A stretch of 64,000 nucleotides of DNA from Ctenosaura bakeri (Eukaryota > Chordata > Lepidosauria > Squamata > Iguanidae). Location: assembly GCA_948474755.1 (NCBI GenBank), contig CAOLHI010000651.1, forward strand, positions 806,001-870,000. Direction: 5' to 3'. A program made the position numbers and the translations under genes. The notes under the pieces were generated by a model. The model searched no databases and was not told the DNA's origin. It saw only the letters and a program-made list of their open reading frames with translations. Shown here piece by piece: positions 24,622-34,280 of this stretch (position 1 is the stretch's first letter; each line of letters opens with the position of its first letter).

Positions 24622-25750
24622 AACTGTGAGACTGACAAACCATTTTCCATTCAAAATAACCTACTGAAAGTTCATTGTTATAAGGGATTTATAGAACACA
24701 TTGTGTTGCCTTCCATCACATGGTTTACATGAAAGGTATGAAAGTCTATTTTTCTTCTCCAAAATACTCTTCTTTGCAACATCAATAGGACATTGAACAT
24801 TAGAGCTTTGCTTGTGGCTATCATGATGGTGACTTATCCTCTGAGCCTGGGAAAAGTTATTTTTTGGACTATAATTCCAAGACTTCTTAGAATTGTAGTT
24901 GAAAAAGTTAGCTTTTCTACATTGAGTCTTCCTTCCACTTAAAACCTAAACATCTGTCTCTCAAAATGTCAGAATTCCTCAAGTACATTATTTAATTCTT
25001 TGGTGCTCTGTTACTACACAGTTGCTCTCTCACTGAAGCCCCCATGCTCTTTCTGATCAGGAGGGCTGTGCTTGTGAAGGTCAAGCAGAATACAGCTTCT
25101 CCTTTGTTGCACATTTAGGCAATGAGATCAGTTTCAAGATGCTGACTTGCCAAGGAACTGAGGTTTTGTTCCTTTTTTTCCTAAGCAGCTCTTTCTAGTA
25201 GTGCCTTTGCAAGTGGATTTTGAAGCTCTGTGTTATGTGCTAAAATAAAAAGCTACATTGTCAACAGGCCAGCATTAGAACATGTGCTGCTTAGTTTTGA
25301 AGATTGTCCCACGGGTGGAAGTGAGTATGTTGCTTGTTCTGATCTGCTGAGTGCTACAATTGTTCCTCAGCCGTGAGCACAGCAGAGCAGAGGACAAAAG
25401 ATAACAGCATTTGAAAAACTGTATGTTGTACAGAATGGGAAGGATGGCCGTCCTCCCCATCACCTCAAACCAGTACAGCCAAGAAAAGCCTTTTTCAAAA
25501 ATAAGAAAATAAACAGAACTCCACTTATTTGGTTATTTTGAAGTTTAAACAATAATCTGTAGAACCTTATCCTGTGCTCAAGTATAGAGAGATGCAGATC
25601 AGAGAGGTTGAGCCTTATATCACAGCTAGGCAACCTGGCAGCCTATATGTTTTGGACCAAACTTGAATGAGAACTTCCATCTGTCCCATAATCTTGGCTA
25701 ATGATCAAGGATTATGGGAGTTGTAGTTTACTACAGCTGTAATTGAGAAT
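24622..25750. other. No gene recognised
   Basis: Only faint relics of actataattccaag-type elements near 24870 and 25720. No exon or RNA gene can be seen. Confidence 0.5.
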
Positions 25751-26167
25751 CGGCACGGTATAATGGTTTGAATGTTGGATGTAGGTCATTTCCGCACTAT
25801 ACTGTTACAGTGCTATTATTCCACTTTCAACATCTTAGGGAATCCTGGGGTTTGCAGTTTAGGGAGGGGCATTTTGAATTCTCACCTAGAAAGCTCTTTG
25901 GCTTCAGTAAACTACAAACCCCAGAATTCCACAGGATGTTGAAAGTGGAATAATAGCACTATAACAGTATAGTGCAGAAATGGCCTAAGACTCTAGGAGA
26001 CCAGGGTTCAACTTTCCTGCTCATCTATAGAAACCAACTGAGTAAGTTCACATACTCTCAGGAAAGAGGAAGGCAGTGACAAACCACTTCTGAATAAATC
26101 TTGCCAAGAAAACTCCATGATAGTATGGCCACAAGTTAGAATCAACTTGAAAACACATAACAATAAA
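25751..26167 (+). repeat. Sauria/ACA-type SINE split by a MITE
   Basis: The tRNA-like head (ggcacggtataatggtttga) occupies 25751-25783. The rest, starting at the pre-B-box bases and passing through gaccagggttcaactttcct to cacataacaataa, occupies 25986-26167. Between them lies a MITE A copy. The SINE reads continuously when the insert is ignored, so the SINE is older than the MITE insertion. Confidence 0.88.
25784..25985. mobile_element. MITE family A, nested in a SINE
   Basis: Ends ggtcatttccgcactatact and gtatagtgcagaaatggcc. It has the longer centre, with gagggg...ctcacctagaaagctctttg and a ttcagtaaactacaaacccc block. Flanking triplets are GTA (or TAG, if one terminal G is lost) and TAA, so the 3-bp duplication has decayed. 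Confidence 0.85.
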
Positions 26168-26349
26168 AGTCTACTATCTCTGGATAGTAACAGGTAGCCG
26201 TCTTAAAAGTCTGCTTCACCCATGGAGGGTGAACCTTAAACAGGTCAATATCTTTCAGACTCAAACTGAGCATTGGCAAGACTTCCAACTAAAGGAGGTA
26301 CTTTATGTTTTGAGTATCTCCCACATTAAAAATAATCTGCACAAGGAAA

Positions 26350-28350
26350 GAACATGTGTCAATAAGTTTTATTCTTGAATCTTACTCTCTGCTGTGCTGG
26401 TTTTCTTTGTGAATTGTTGATACGAAAGAGCATTAAAGCTGGGCATTCACTGAAGCCTGAAATGGCATTTTTTTAAAGGGTGAAACCTTGTGATTTTGTT
26501 GAACCTATGTGCTTCACTTCCTTCTCTGTCTCTATGGTGAGCTGTCTTGTTAGTGGGAAGGTGAACTCTGTGAGAACTGCAAAAAACTTTGCAAATAGAC
26601 TTCTGTACAGAAGGGATATCACTTGCTTTACTGTTGAAGAAATGATAAATGTGTCGTGCAAGCGCACTTAAAGCATCAGATTTTGAAATTACTGCATTAA
26701 GCCTGGTCAGACCTTTTAACAATATAGTATAGGCCTCTCTGGCAGAATTCAACAGTAAACACATTTGTTCAAGGACTGATGTAGCTTGTTTTTCAGTGGG
26801 AACAGAGCTTTGACGAATATTTCTCAAGCGACTATTATATCAGGATGTGAAATCAAAGCATTTTTGAAGTCTTTGTTCCATTCTCTTTCCTCTCAGGATG
26901 CATTTTCAGGAACACGGCATGACCTCCTTCCACAAAGAGATTGATCCCTCCCTTGGTCTGGCTGCTCAGATTATTGGTGATGAATTGAACTATGTTAGTT
27001 TTGGGCAAAGATCTGTGAAACTCTGAAAACATGTATTATCTTTGGGTTCCACACACCAACGCAACCCTTCAGCTTTGTGACTTCGAGGCATCTCTATTGC
27101 AAAACTGAAGCTTTAGTTAGAAAACACAAAAGACAATGTGCTTGTTCATATCCTGACCAAGAGCAGTGGTGGAATAGCATCATGGAGAAGGTAAATGTGA
27201 CCACAGCTGGTTCTACCACTGCAAATAAGAAATGGCTGCCTCAAGCATCTAAGGCCCATCTTGCAAGGGCAAGAAGTTCTTATTTATTTTACTGCTATTG
27301 TAGTTTTACTGCCAGGGATGAGAGAAGGTGCTAGTGGGACTTTTTGGTTCATGAGACAATGTAACTTGGCTGGTCTTGAGTACCATACACCTTGATTTGG
27401 GTGGGAGACACTATTTGCTCCTCTGCTTTGGGCCGCAAAATTTCTTGGATCAGTCATTCATGTTCCTCTTTCATCCTCCATAAAGCCACGTTGTAGTATG
27501 AATGGACCAACACCAGATTTGCCAATTTTTAGAAGAATCATGCAAAGCAAGATTCTGATAAACTGGTCTTTGCTTCATTGTGACCAGTCACCATCACCTT
27601 GATCAAAATAATTTATTATATGATAATTGCACAAAAGCCATGTGGGATGTTGTATACAATGCTGGATTTGGCACATGGAAATCTCAGTCATATAGCTGTT
27701 AAGTGAGCCACAGGATCACAGCTCTACTTCCACAAATGTAGAATAGGTATATTACTGGTCTGTTCTTATGATAAGTTCAACACAACTTGTGAATTCTAGA
27801 AATTATCAGTTAGCATGATCTAACAGCTTCTTTAGGCATTTTCAAGGAACTGTGCATACTTGGGAGATGATTTTTTAAAATTGTCTTTCTTGGCACCTCC
27901 CATTTTATATTACAAAGTATTCATGCAATTCTTCTCCTCTTCAAAAATAGATTGCTACATAGCATAGCAAGCCATTAAAGGGAAAAAAGGATCTTTTCCT
28001 CTGTAGTATGCTAAACTTTTCCCACATTTCTTTGGGTCATGGTCACTGTTCGCTGCCAGCCACCATATTGTTAGAAAAGTATTAGCATTAGAGGTTTATT
28101 TGCACATCTGGATTTGTAGCATACTCAGGATTTTAAACAACCAGTAATAGAAATGTCAAGATGGTTCACGGTTAGGCATTCACCTTTGCAATATATTATA
28201 AGCCCTGCACCCACCAGTGCTCCCAAATCAAGTCAGCTACATTAGTGTGCAGACTGATGGAACCGCTTAGCCAACAAATCAAGTGCTTCTTCAAGTGGAA
28301 ATGGCTTCTTGAAAGTTATCTGGCCAACTCTGACTTTTGATTCCAGTGTG
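26350..28350 (-). pseudogene. Possible decayed gene or retrocopy, identity unknown
   Basis: Several protein-like blocks lie in order on the minus strand but in changing frames. Near 28345 the blocks are VGQITFKKPFPLEEAL and DLLAKRFHQS; near 27470 WRMKEEHE and IQEILRPKAEEQIVSPTQ; near 26960 INLFVEGGHAVFLKMHPERK. At 26827-26447 there is a 126-codon open frame (AYTILLKGLTRLNAVISKSD). A single in-frame stop follows, then a further block ending ESKIQE, a stop, and a polyadenylation-like aagaataaaactt near 26365. The order and the terminal signal fit a disabled retrocopy or an old transposon gene. I cannot name it, and chance frames remain possible. Confidence 0.3.
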
Positions 28351-28611
28351 GAAAAATAGATGCAATACTGTGATACAGCAATTGTGTCTGTTTGCTGTCT
28401 TACTAGGTTTGAGGACAGAAAGAGCCTTAGTTGCCCTTGGGAAGAAGACTATGCTCTTGAAAAGCAGCTGAGAAATAGATTTAAATACACACACATGCAT
28501 AAACACATTTTTAAGTGCTTTCCAGCTGGCCTGAAAACAGTTAGCTGACAAACCATTTAACAAATTGCTTAGTTGTCCTTTAGCTGCCTAGAACCTCCTA
28601 TTTAAAATTTG

Positions 28612-28712
28612 CTGTTATTGTTATTTGTTGTCAAGTCAGCTTTGAATTATGGTAACCCTAGGAATGAGAGCCTCCATGAGTTCCACTCATCTACAGCCCT
28701 GCTCAGGTCTTG
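28612..28712 (-). mobile_element. Bov-B/RTE-type 3'-end fragment
   Basis: The plus strand starts with ttgctgttattgttatttgt and goes through gtcaagtcagctttgaatta to ctgctcaggtcttgcaagc. The same layout is seen at 35886-35997. The motif is the complement of an RTE/Bov-B-like tail. Confidence 0.55.
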
Positions 28713-28721
28713 CAAGCACAG

Positions 28722-28961
28722 GTATATATATATATTATTTATTTGTATCCCACCTCTCCATATGGATCGAGGCAGCGAACAACTTACAGATAGCATGTAT
28801 TTCGAAACATTTCTATACATGCCCCCAACAAGCTGGGTACTCATTTTACTGACCTGTGAAAGGATGGAAGGCTGAGTCAACCTTGGAGCCCGGCAGGATC
28901 GAACTCACAACCTTGTGGCTTGCAGTACTGGCATTTAACCACTGCGCCACCAGGGCTCCTG
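28722..28961 (-). repeat. tRNA-derived SINE with an L2-type 3' end
   Basis: On the minus strand it starts caggagccctggtggcgcag. The A box is tggcgcagtgg and the B box gagttcgatcc. A middle part follows, then a 3' end (gcctcgatccatatggagag, then gtgggatacaaataaat) that matches the last 60 bases of the L2 LINE at 31640-31690. It ends in a short (TA)n run. The shared tail indicates L2-driven mobilisation. A fragment of the same head lies at 50601-50642. Confidence 0.85.
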
Positions 28962-29094
28962 TATCATGTTAGAGGAGAAATAAATGTATGTACTTCTGAT
29001 GTTGTAGGTGATATTATTGGCCCCTGTAATATTGCTCCCAGAGTAGATATGGGGACAGAAATGGCATCTGGGTCATGTCTCTGCATTACTATCC

Positions 29095-29124
29095 ATGTAT
29101 GTATGTATGTATGTATGTATGTAT
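29095..29124. repeat. (GTAT)n microsatellite
   Basis: About seven copies of the tetramer in tandem. Confidence 0.95.
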
Positions 29125-29628
29125 CCTGTCATAAATGAATAGTTGTTTAAGATTTCAAGGCTGTCTATAGGCCAATAAAAGTCTGCCTCTCAGAACTTGT
29201 GAAAGGGTTTTGTTTTTCTCTATTACTGGCTGTAGCTCACTGTGACCACTGGAGTAAGTGGTTCTGTCATTTTCTATTGTTAGTCTGTCCTGCAATAGGT
29301 TATTCCTAGGAACTACTCTTGTCTTGTTGGTTTTTTCCTTCACTTCCTTTTTTTGGATATTGAAGTTTGACAAAAAACCTGGTGTTAAGTCTCAGAGTTT
29401 TGAGTCTCTGTCTTGTACCTCCCAATGGTACAGTTGTATTGTGGGGCTTGGCTGTAAACAATAGAGTGACAGAGCTATGGGGTGTGTGTCTACCGTGAGT
29501 GCCAGAGCAACCAAGCAACAGCTTGCCAAACAACAAGAATAGCTCTTCAGGAGACAAACCCGACCCATTAGTGTGAGGGAGGGGCTGGTGACAGAAAGAA
29601 AAAGATATAAAAAGGCAAGCATTGGTTG

Positions 29629-29789
29629 GGTTGTTGTGGGTTTTCCGGGCTTTGAGGCCATGTTCTATTAGTATTTGCTCCTGATGTTTCGCCTGCATCT
29701 GTGGTTGGCATCTTCAGAGGATCTGATCCTCTGAAGATGCCAGCCACAGATGCAGGCGAAATGTTAGGAGCAAAAACTAACAGAACACA
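29629..29789. mobile_element. Head-to-head inverted pair of PLE terminal repeats
   Basis: 29629-29723 is a PLE terminal repeat on the minus strand and 29725-29789 is the same repeat on the plus strand. They meet at a perfect palindrome (tcttcagaggatc t gatcctctgaaga). Each arm carries a hammerhead-ribozyme-like core: CTGAAGA, a GCC...GGC stem and GAAA. There is no reverse transcriptase or endonuclease between them, so this is a dimeric relic of PLE ends only. The same repeat forms the ends of the element at 58857-60048. Confidence 0.8.
29695..29774. ncRNA. Two facing hammerhead-ribozyme-like motifs
   Basis: Plus-strand copy, about 29725-29771: helix I bases gatcct pair with aggag, the core is ctgaaga, helix II is gcc...ggc, then gaaa, and the cleavage triplet reads GTT instead of GTC. 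Minus-strand copy, 29676-29723: the same core, but the triplet reads ATC. PLEs are known to carry hammerhead motifs in their terminal repeats. Activity of these diverged copies is uncertain. Confidence 0.55.
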
Positions 29790-30202
29790 AGCACTGAGTG
29801 TCATTTTGGTCAGTCCTTCAGCCAGGAAGAGAGCTCTGGAATAAGGTCGCTTACTCTGAGAGGGAGGGGTTTAATTCTCAGGGAAGCCAACAGAGAGGGA
29901 GAAGAGCAATTAAATTTTTATAGAATCTGGTCAGAAGTGTGACTTAGATTGGGGGTTGAGTCTTTGGTGGTAGTGTAGCCATAGAGCTGTTTATGTTACT
30001 TGTGCTCATATGAGAATTTAAAGATATAAGGAAACTGACTAAAAGTATTCTAAAAAACTGTATTAGCTTTGACCTACATCTGAACTCCAATACTTTGTTC
30101 TGTATGTTATTTTAATAAATATCACAATGTATTTTTATAAATACTGCCTTGGCCAAGTAATATACAGTATTTAAAGACACAGAAACATGCTACCATAGCA
30201 AG

Positions 30203-31495
30203 GTGATCGAGAGGGCTGTTGGCCTTCAGCTCCAAGCTGTCTTGGATGAAACAGATTATCTAGATCCATTTCAAACTGGCTTCAGGGCAGGATATGGAGT
30301 CGAGACTGCCATGGTCGCCTTAGTGGATGATCTACACCTAGGTATCGACAGGGGAAGTGTGACCCTGCTGGTACTCCTGGACCTCTCAGCGGCTTTCGAT
30401 ACCATAGACCATGGTATCCTTCTGGAACGCCTGAGAGGGCTGGGGATCGGAGGCACTGCACTTAAGTGGTTCCGGTCCTATCTCTCAGGTAGATACCAGA
30501 TGGTGATGCTTGGGGACAGCTGCTTCTCGAAAAAGGAGCTTAAATCTGGCGTCCCTCAGGGCGCCGTCCTGTCCCCAATGCTATTTAACATCTACATGAA
30601 ACCGCTGGGAGAGATCATCAGGAGGCATGGAGCAAGGTGCTATCAGTATGCTGATGACACCCAGATATATCTCTCCATTCCTCGGATAACAGCATCAACT
30701 AAGGATGGCATCTCACCTCTAAATGAATGCCTAGAAGCAGTAATGGACTGGATGAGGAAAAACAGACTGAAGCTGAATCCAGATAAGACGGAGGTACTTG
30801 CTGTTAAGGGCCCCAGCCCAGGTATAGAGGTTTGTCAACCAGTTCTAGACGGGGTCACACTTCCCCTGAAAGAATGTGTCCGCAGCTTGGGGGTGCTCCT
30901 GGACTCGCCGCTTCAGATGACAGCTCAAATTGATGCAGCAGCCAGGAGTGCCTGCTATCAGCTCCGGCTGATACGCCAGCTGCACCCCTTCCTGGACTTG
31001 GAACACCTAAAAACAGTGGTACATGCGCTGGTAACTTCACGGCTTGACTTCTGTAATGCACTCTACATAGGGCTACCCATGTGCTTAGTCCGGAAACTTC
31101 AATTAGTTCAGAATATGGCAGCCAGGTTGGTCACCAGAAGGTCTAAAACTGACCATATAACACCTATTTTGAAGTCTTTACACTGGCTGCCTATTAGTTT
31201 CCGGGCACAGTACAAGGTGTTGGTTTTTACCTTTAAAGCCCTTCATGACTTGGGGCCAGCCTACCTGCGGGATTGCCTTCTCCCATATAATCCGCCCCGC
31301 ACACTAAGGTCCTCTGGGAGGAATTTACTGCAGCCAGTCAGAACTAGGTTGGCTGTGGTTACCCAGAGGACCTTTTCTTCTGTCGCTCCTAAGTTATGGA
31401 ATGGCCTGCCAGAGGAGACCCGGCACATTACCAGTCTTGACTGCTTTAAAAAAGCAGTCAAGATGGTTCTCTTCAGACAGGCCTTCCCAGATTAG
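30203..31495 (+). CDS. L2 LINE reverse transcriptase (C-terminal 430 residues)
   Basis: RNA-directed DNA polymerase segment of L2 ORF2, which copies element RNA at a nicked target. Visible motifs are LLDLSAAFDTID (about 58-69; first catalytic Asp), GVPQGAVLSPMLFNIYM (about 116-132) and YADD (149-152; the catalytic Asp pair), then the thumb region and the C-terminal part with RSLGVLLD and LHWLPI. All catalytic aspartates are present and no stop or shift interrupts the frame. The first codon is GTG (valine in the family) and the upstream sequence is missing, so this is not a real start. The N-terminal endonuclease domain is absent, making the copy immobile by itself. Its own promoter is also lost. 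Confidence 0.93.
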   Translation: MIERAVGLQLQAVLDETDYLDPFQTGFRAGYGVETAMVALVDDLHLGIDRGSVTLLVLLDLSAAFDTIDHGILLERLRGLGIGGTALKWFRSYLSGRYQMVMLGDSCFSKKELKSGVPQGAVLSPMLFNIYMKPLGEIIRRHGARCYQYADDTQIYLSIPRITASTKDGISPLNECLEAVMDWMRKNRLKLNPDKTEVLAVKGPSPGIEVCQPVLDGVTLPLKECVRSLGVLLDSPLQMTAQIDAAARSACYQLRLIRQLHPFLDLEHLKTVVHALVTSRLDFCNALYIGLPMCLVRKLQLVQNMAARLVTRRSKTDHITPILKSLHWLPISFRAQYKVLVFTFKALHDLGPAYLRDCLLPYNPPRTLRSSGRNLLQPVRTRLAVVTQRTFSSVAPKLWNGLPEETRHITSLDCFKKAVKMVLFRQAFPD

Positions 31496-31684
31496 TGTTC
31501 CACCGCCTCTCATCATTTGTCTCTTTGTTTTAATTCTGTTTTTAATTTGTTTTAATAACTAATGTGTTTTAGGGGGATAGAAGGGTTGCTGGGTGGGGAG
31601 GATGGGGTATATTTTAATGTTTTAATGTATTTGTATATTTTTGTAATGCCGCCTCGATCCATTGGGAGAGACGGGATAGAAATA

Positions 31685-31685
31685 A

Positions 31686-31741
<56 letters not shown>
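31685..31741. repeat. (TTA)n tail of the L2 LINE
   Basis: Eighteen or so ATT/TTA trinucleotides directly after gatagaaataaa. This is the usual microsatellite end of L2. Confidence 0.95.
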
Positions 31742-31911
31742 ATATAAAGAAGTCCTGCATAACTATTGAAAGGCCTTGCCCCTTTACACAAAGGTGGTGC
31801 TATAAGCGGGAAGGCAGAGTTGTGTGTGTGGAAGTGACAGGTTTCCTTATTCAGATTGGGTAGCTGCCATATCAACCTGAGAAAGAAAGAAGTAGGCACT
31901 GTCACAAATTG

Positions 31912-33040
31912 ATTTAGTAGTCTGTTCAGGGTGGAAACTAGAAGCATATAAGTATGTGTAGTAATCAGCGGGTTTTTAGTGGAGCTTGATGATTAGAAGT
32001 CCATTGTGCAGTTGCCAGTGATGTAGACTTGAGTTGATTGACTCAGAGTTAAGTCAGACTTAAGTCACTTCAATGACTTGACTTGGCAATAAACAACACA
32101 CTGACTCGATTTGACTCATGACTTACATATTTTTAGTGACCAACTTGCTGCCCTTGGTTCAGTAACATAACACATTCATTCAGAAACCACAATTTTAAAC
32201 AACACTTCTATCTCTTTTTATCTCTGCCTCCAGCTCAAAGTGTGAATGAATTTCTCAGAGGGGAGCAACAAATAGATTAGGCAATGGGCTTGAAGTCTGC
32301 TCAGCAGCCTGTCCCCACTGCATCTCAGAAGAGCCTTCTAAACTTATTCTAAGAGCAGAAGGCAAGACTCGCTCCCAGAGCATAGGGAGTGTTTCTTAGA
32401 GGGAAACAGCAAGTGTGTCAGGCAACAGGTTTGAGGAGGAATGATCTTTTCTTCTAAAACTTTTGAAGCTTCAGTAGTGGGGAGTAAGAAGTATCCTATT
32501 CCCCACTTCAGAAGCTGCAGACTCTTTTATGCCCATTGACACAAAAACCTCCAGCTTTGGGAAGGGGTAGTAATAAGGATTCTATTCCCCACTTCCAAAA
32601 CTGTAGATGACAAAATTGCAAATGTGGAGGGCCAACTTTACTTTAATGGTTAAAACTGACTTAATTCCACTCTGTCCAGAAATTCTGGAATATAAGTTGG
32701 GGTACAAAGTTGGCTCCCAGACTAGAGATTTGCCTTGAGACTTGACTTGAAACTATTGAAACTATTTTGCAAGGACTAGAGACTCAGCTTGAGACTTGAA
32801 GGTAGAGACATGAGACTTGACTTGAGACTTGGAATAAAAGACTTAAATACATCATTGGCAGTTGGTGTTAAGAAACTGAACTTGTTATGTGGATTGTTCC
32901 AGGTTCAGGCTGATGGTAGGGTGGAAGTTATTGAAATCCTGGTGAAACTTTTCAAGTGATAACTTTCCCTGTGTTCAGGTAATAAAGATGTCATCAAGAT
33001 ACTGTAAGTAGAGGAGAGGTTTCTAGATGCCTGTGCTGAG
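31912..33040 (-). mobile_element. PLE reverse transcriptase segment, inverted and split by a hAT element
   Basis: On the minus strand the peptide runs ANIFIANLEQCLLSTG, YLDDIFIT (the catalytic YxDD box), then NNFHPTISLNLEQS. After the inserted DNA element (32019-32866) it resumes with QLHNGLLIIKL and YYTYLYASSFHPEQTTKS. The order and spacing match Penelope-like reverse transcriptases, with in-frame stops, so it is dead. The segment points opposite to the endonuclease part at 33150-33530, as after a twin-priming-type inversion. Confidence 0.75.
32019..32866. mobile_element. hAT-like non-autonomous element inside the PLE
   Basis: Ends cagtgatgta and tacatcattg. The flanking octamers gcagttgc (left) and gcagttgg (right) differ by one base, the 8-bp duplication of hAT transposases. 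The interior near both ends is made of gacttgag/gacttga repeats in opposite orientation (32030-32120 and 32730-32840), giving long terminal inverted structure. No transposase frame. Removing the insert and one octamer reconnects the PLE reading frame exactly (QLHNGLL). Confidence 0.8.
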
Positions 33041-33149
33041 CAAGCATTGTTCCAGATTAGCTATGAAAATATTTGCATCTTATGGTGCCAATATGGGTGC
33101 CACAAACCCAGAAGTCAACTCTGTCCCCCTACCTGGCATGAGAGCAATA

Positions 33150-33878
33150 CTACAGGGGCTAATAATGCCATGCATGACATCAGAGGTACATTCACTTCCT
33201 CTTCCTCCAATGTGATACATGCCATCCTATGCCAGCAATGCCCCTGTATACTCCACCTTGGTCAAATAGGACAGTTTCAGCACAAGGGGATTAAGGAATA
33301 CAAATTGGACATTCGAAGTGGCAATACCCAAAAACCAGTTGCAGGACATTTCAACCTCCTTGAATGTACGGTACAGCTTGTAGTCTTTGAACAAAGACAT
33401 TACCAAAGTAGGGCTAGAAAGAGAAACAGGGGAATTGAATTATATTTACAAATTCCAATCTACCAGCAGAGGTATGAACAAAGACAATGGTTTCATGGTA
33501 CACTACATGTATTAATGCAAGAGTCCTTGCTACTGAACGTATAACAAAAGGAATCTTCTCAGTGAAGGACTGAACCCATGGAGATTGACTTTTGGTCAGT
33601 AGCTCCATTGCTTTCACATATCAACACTAACTGACCACTGCAAAGGTCTGTATTTTACATTAAACATCCCTTTGAAACTTTAGGGCAAAGGTCATGATGT
33701 GCATCTTTCTGATCCTTTTGCATTCCATTCCACTCCCACAACTGTGTAAATATGCTTTATATCTTGAGAAGTGGACATCACTTGGTACTACATCTAAAGA
33801 AATGGATATACGTTCACAAAAGCTCATGATAAAATAAAAACCATTTAGTCTTAAAGGTGCTGCTACATTCCCTTTTCC
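33150..33878 (+). mobile_element. PLE GIY-YIG endonuclease segment and 3' end
   Basis: The peptide at about 33180-33530 is the C-terminal endonuclease of a Penelope-like element: SSSNVIHAILCQQCP, then LHLGQIGQ in the place of the YIG motif, KLDIRSGNTQKPVAGHFNL, and a YQQR-type end. Consensus Y and I residues of the active-site strand are changed, and an early shift is likely, so it is not functional. The 3' end continues to about 33878 with a decayed hammerhead-like motif and the tail tagtcttaaaggtgctgcta. Confidence 0.75.
33790..33856 (+). ncRNA. Decayed hammerhead-like motif of the second PLE family
   Basis: The bases ctaaaga (33794-33800) stand where the family has CTGAAGA. The stem has lost pairing (atggatatacgttcac), and caaaag replaces CGAAAG. 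The tagtc at 33846-33850 keeps the GTC cleavage triplet. This is a relic that should be inactive. Confidence 0.4.
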
Positions 33879-34031
33879 CCTCCCACTCCCTTCATCCTTT
33901 TAATGAAGTAAATAACATTTGATATGTGTTTTTGTATCACTTTTTACATGATGCATGAGCTTTCTTAGCAAACCAGCTATGTCTTGGTATTAGAAAATGA
34001 ATGCCATTAAAACAGAAAAAGCAGCCATGGA

Positions 34032-34079
34032 CAACTTAAGTCCCATTGAGTTCAGTGGCTCTACTCCAGGTATGACTAA
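34032..34079 (-). repeat. Fragment of a short dispersed repeat
   Basis: acttaagtcccattgagttc and the bases after it resemble the complement of the repeat seen at 3600 and 17735. Confidence 0.4.
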
Positions 34080-34280
34080 GGCCATTTCTGCACTACACTG
34101 TTATAGTGCTATTATTCCATTTTCAACATCCTGTGAATTCTGGGGTTTGTAGTTTACTGAGGCCAAAGAGCTCTCTGGCTGAGAATTCTAATGGCCCCTC
34201 CCTAAACTGCAAAGCCTAGGATTCCATAGGATGTTGAAAGTGGAATAATAGCACTGTAATGGTATTGTGTGGAAATAGCC
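34080..34280. mobile_element. MITE family A
   Basis: A 201-bp copy with the ends ggccatttctgcactacact and gtattgtgtggaaatagcc. It has the long centre, with actgaggccaaagagctctc. Flanking triplets are TAA and ACA, so no exact duplication remains. Confidence 0.85.

Larger units (their letters stand above)
30199..31741 (+). mobile_element. L2 LINE, 5'-truncated, with intact RT end and 3' tail
   Basis: A 1.5-kb L2-clade LINE copy. It starts abruptly inside the reverse transcriptase, runs through an uninterrupted frame, a short 3' UTR with the L2 terminal hairpin region (gccgcctcgatccattggga), and ends in a (TTA)n tail at 31685-31741. The lack of stops over 430 codons marks it as the youngest LINE in the window. 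No target duplication is evident, as is common for L2. Confidence 0.93.
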
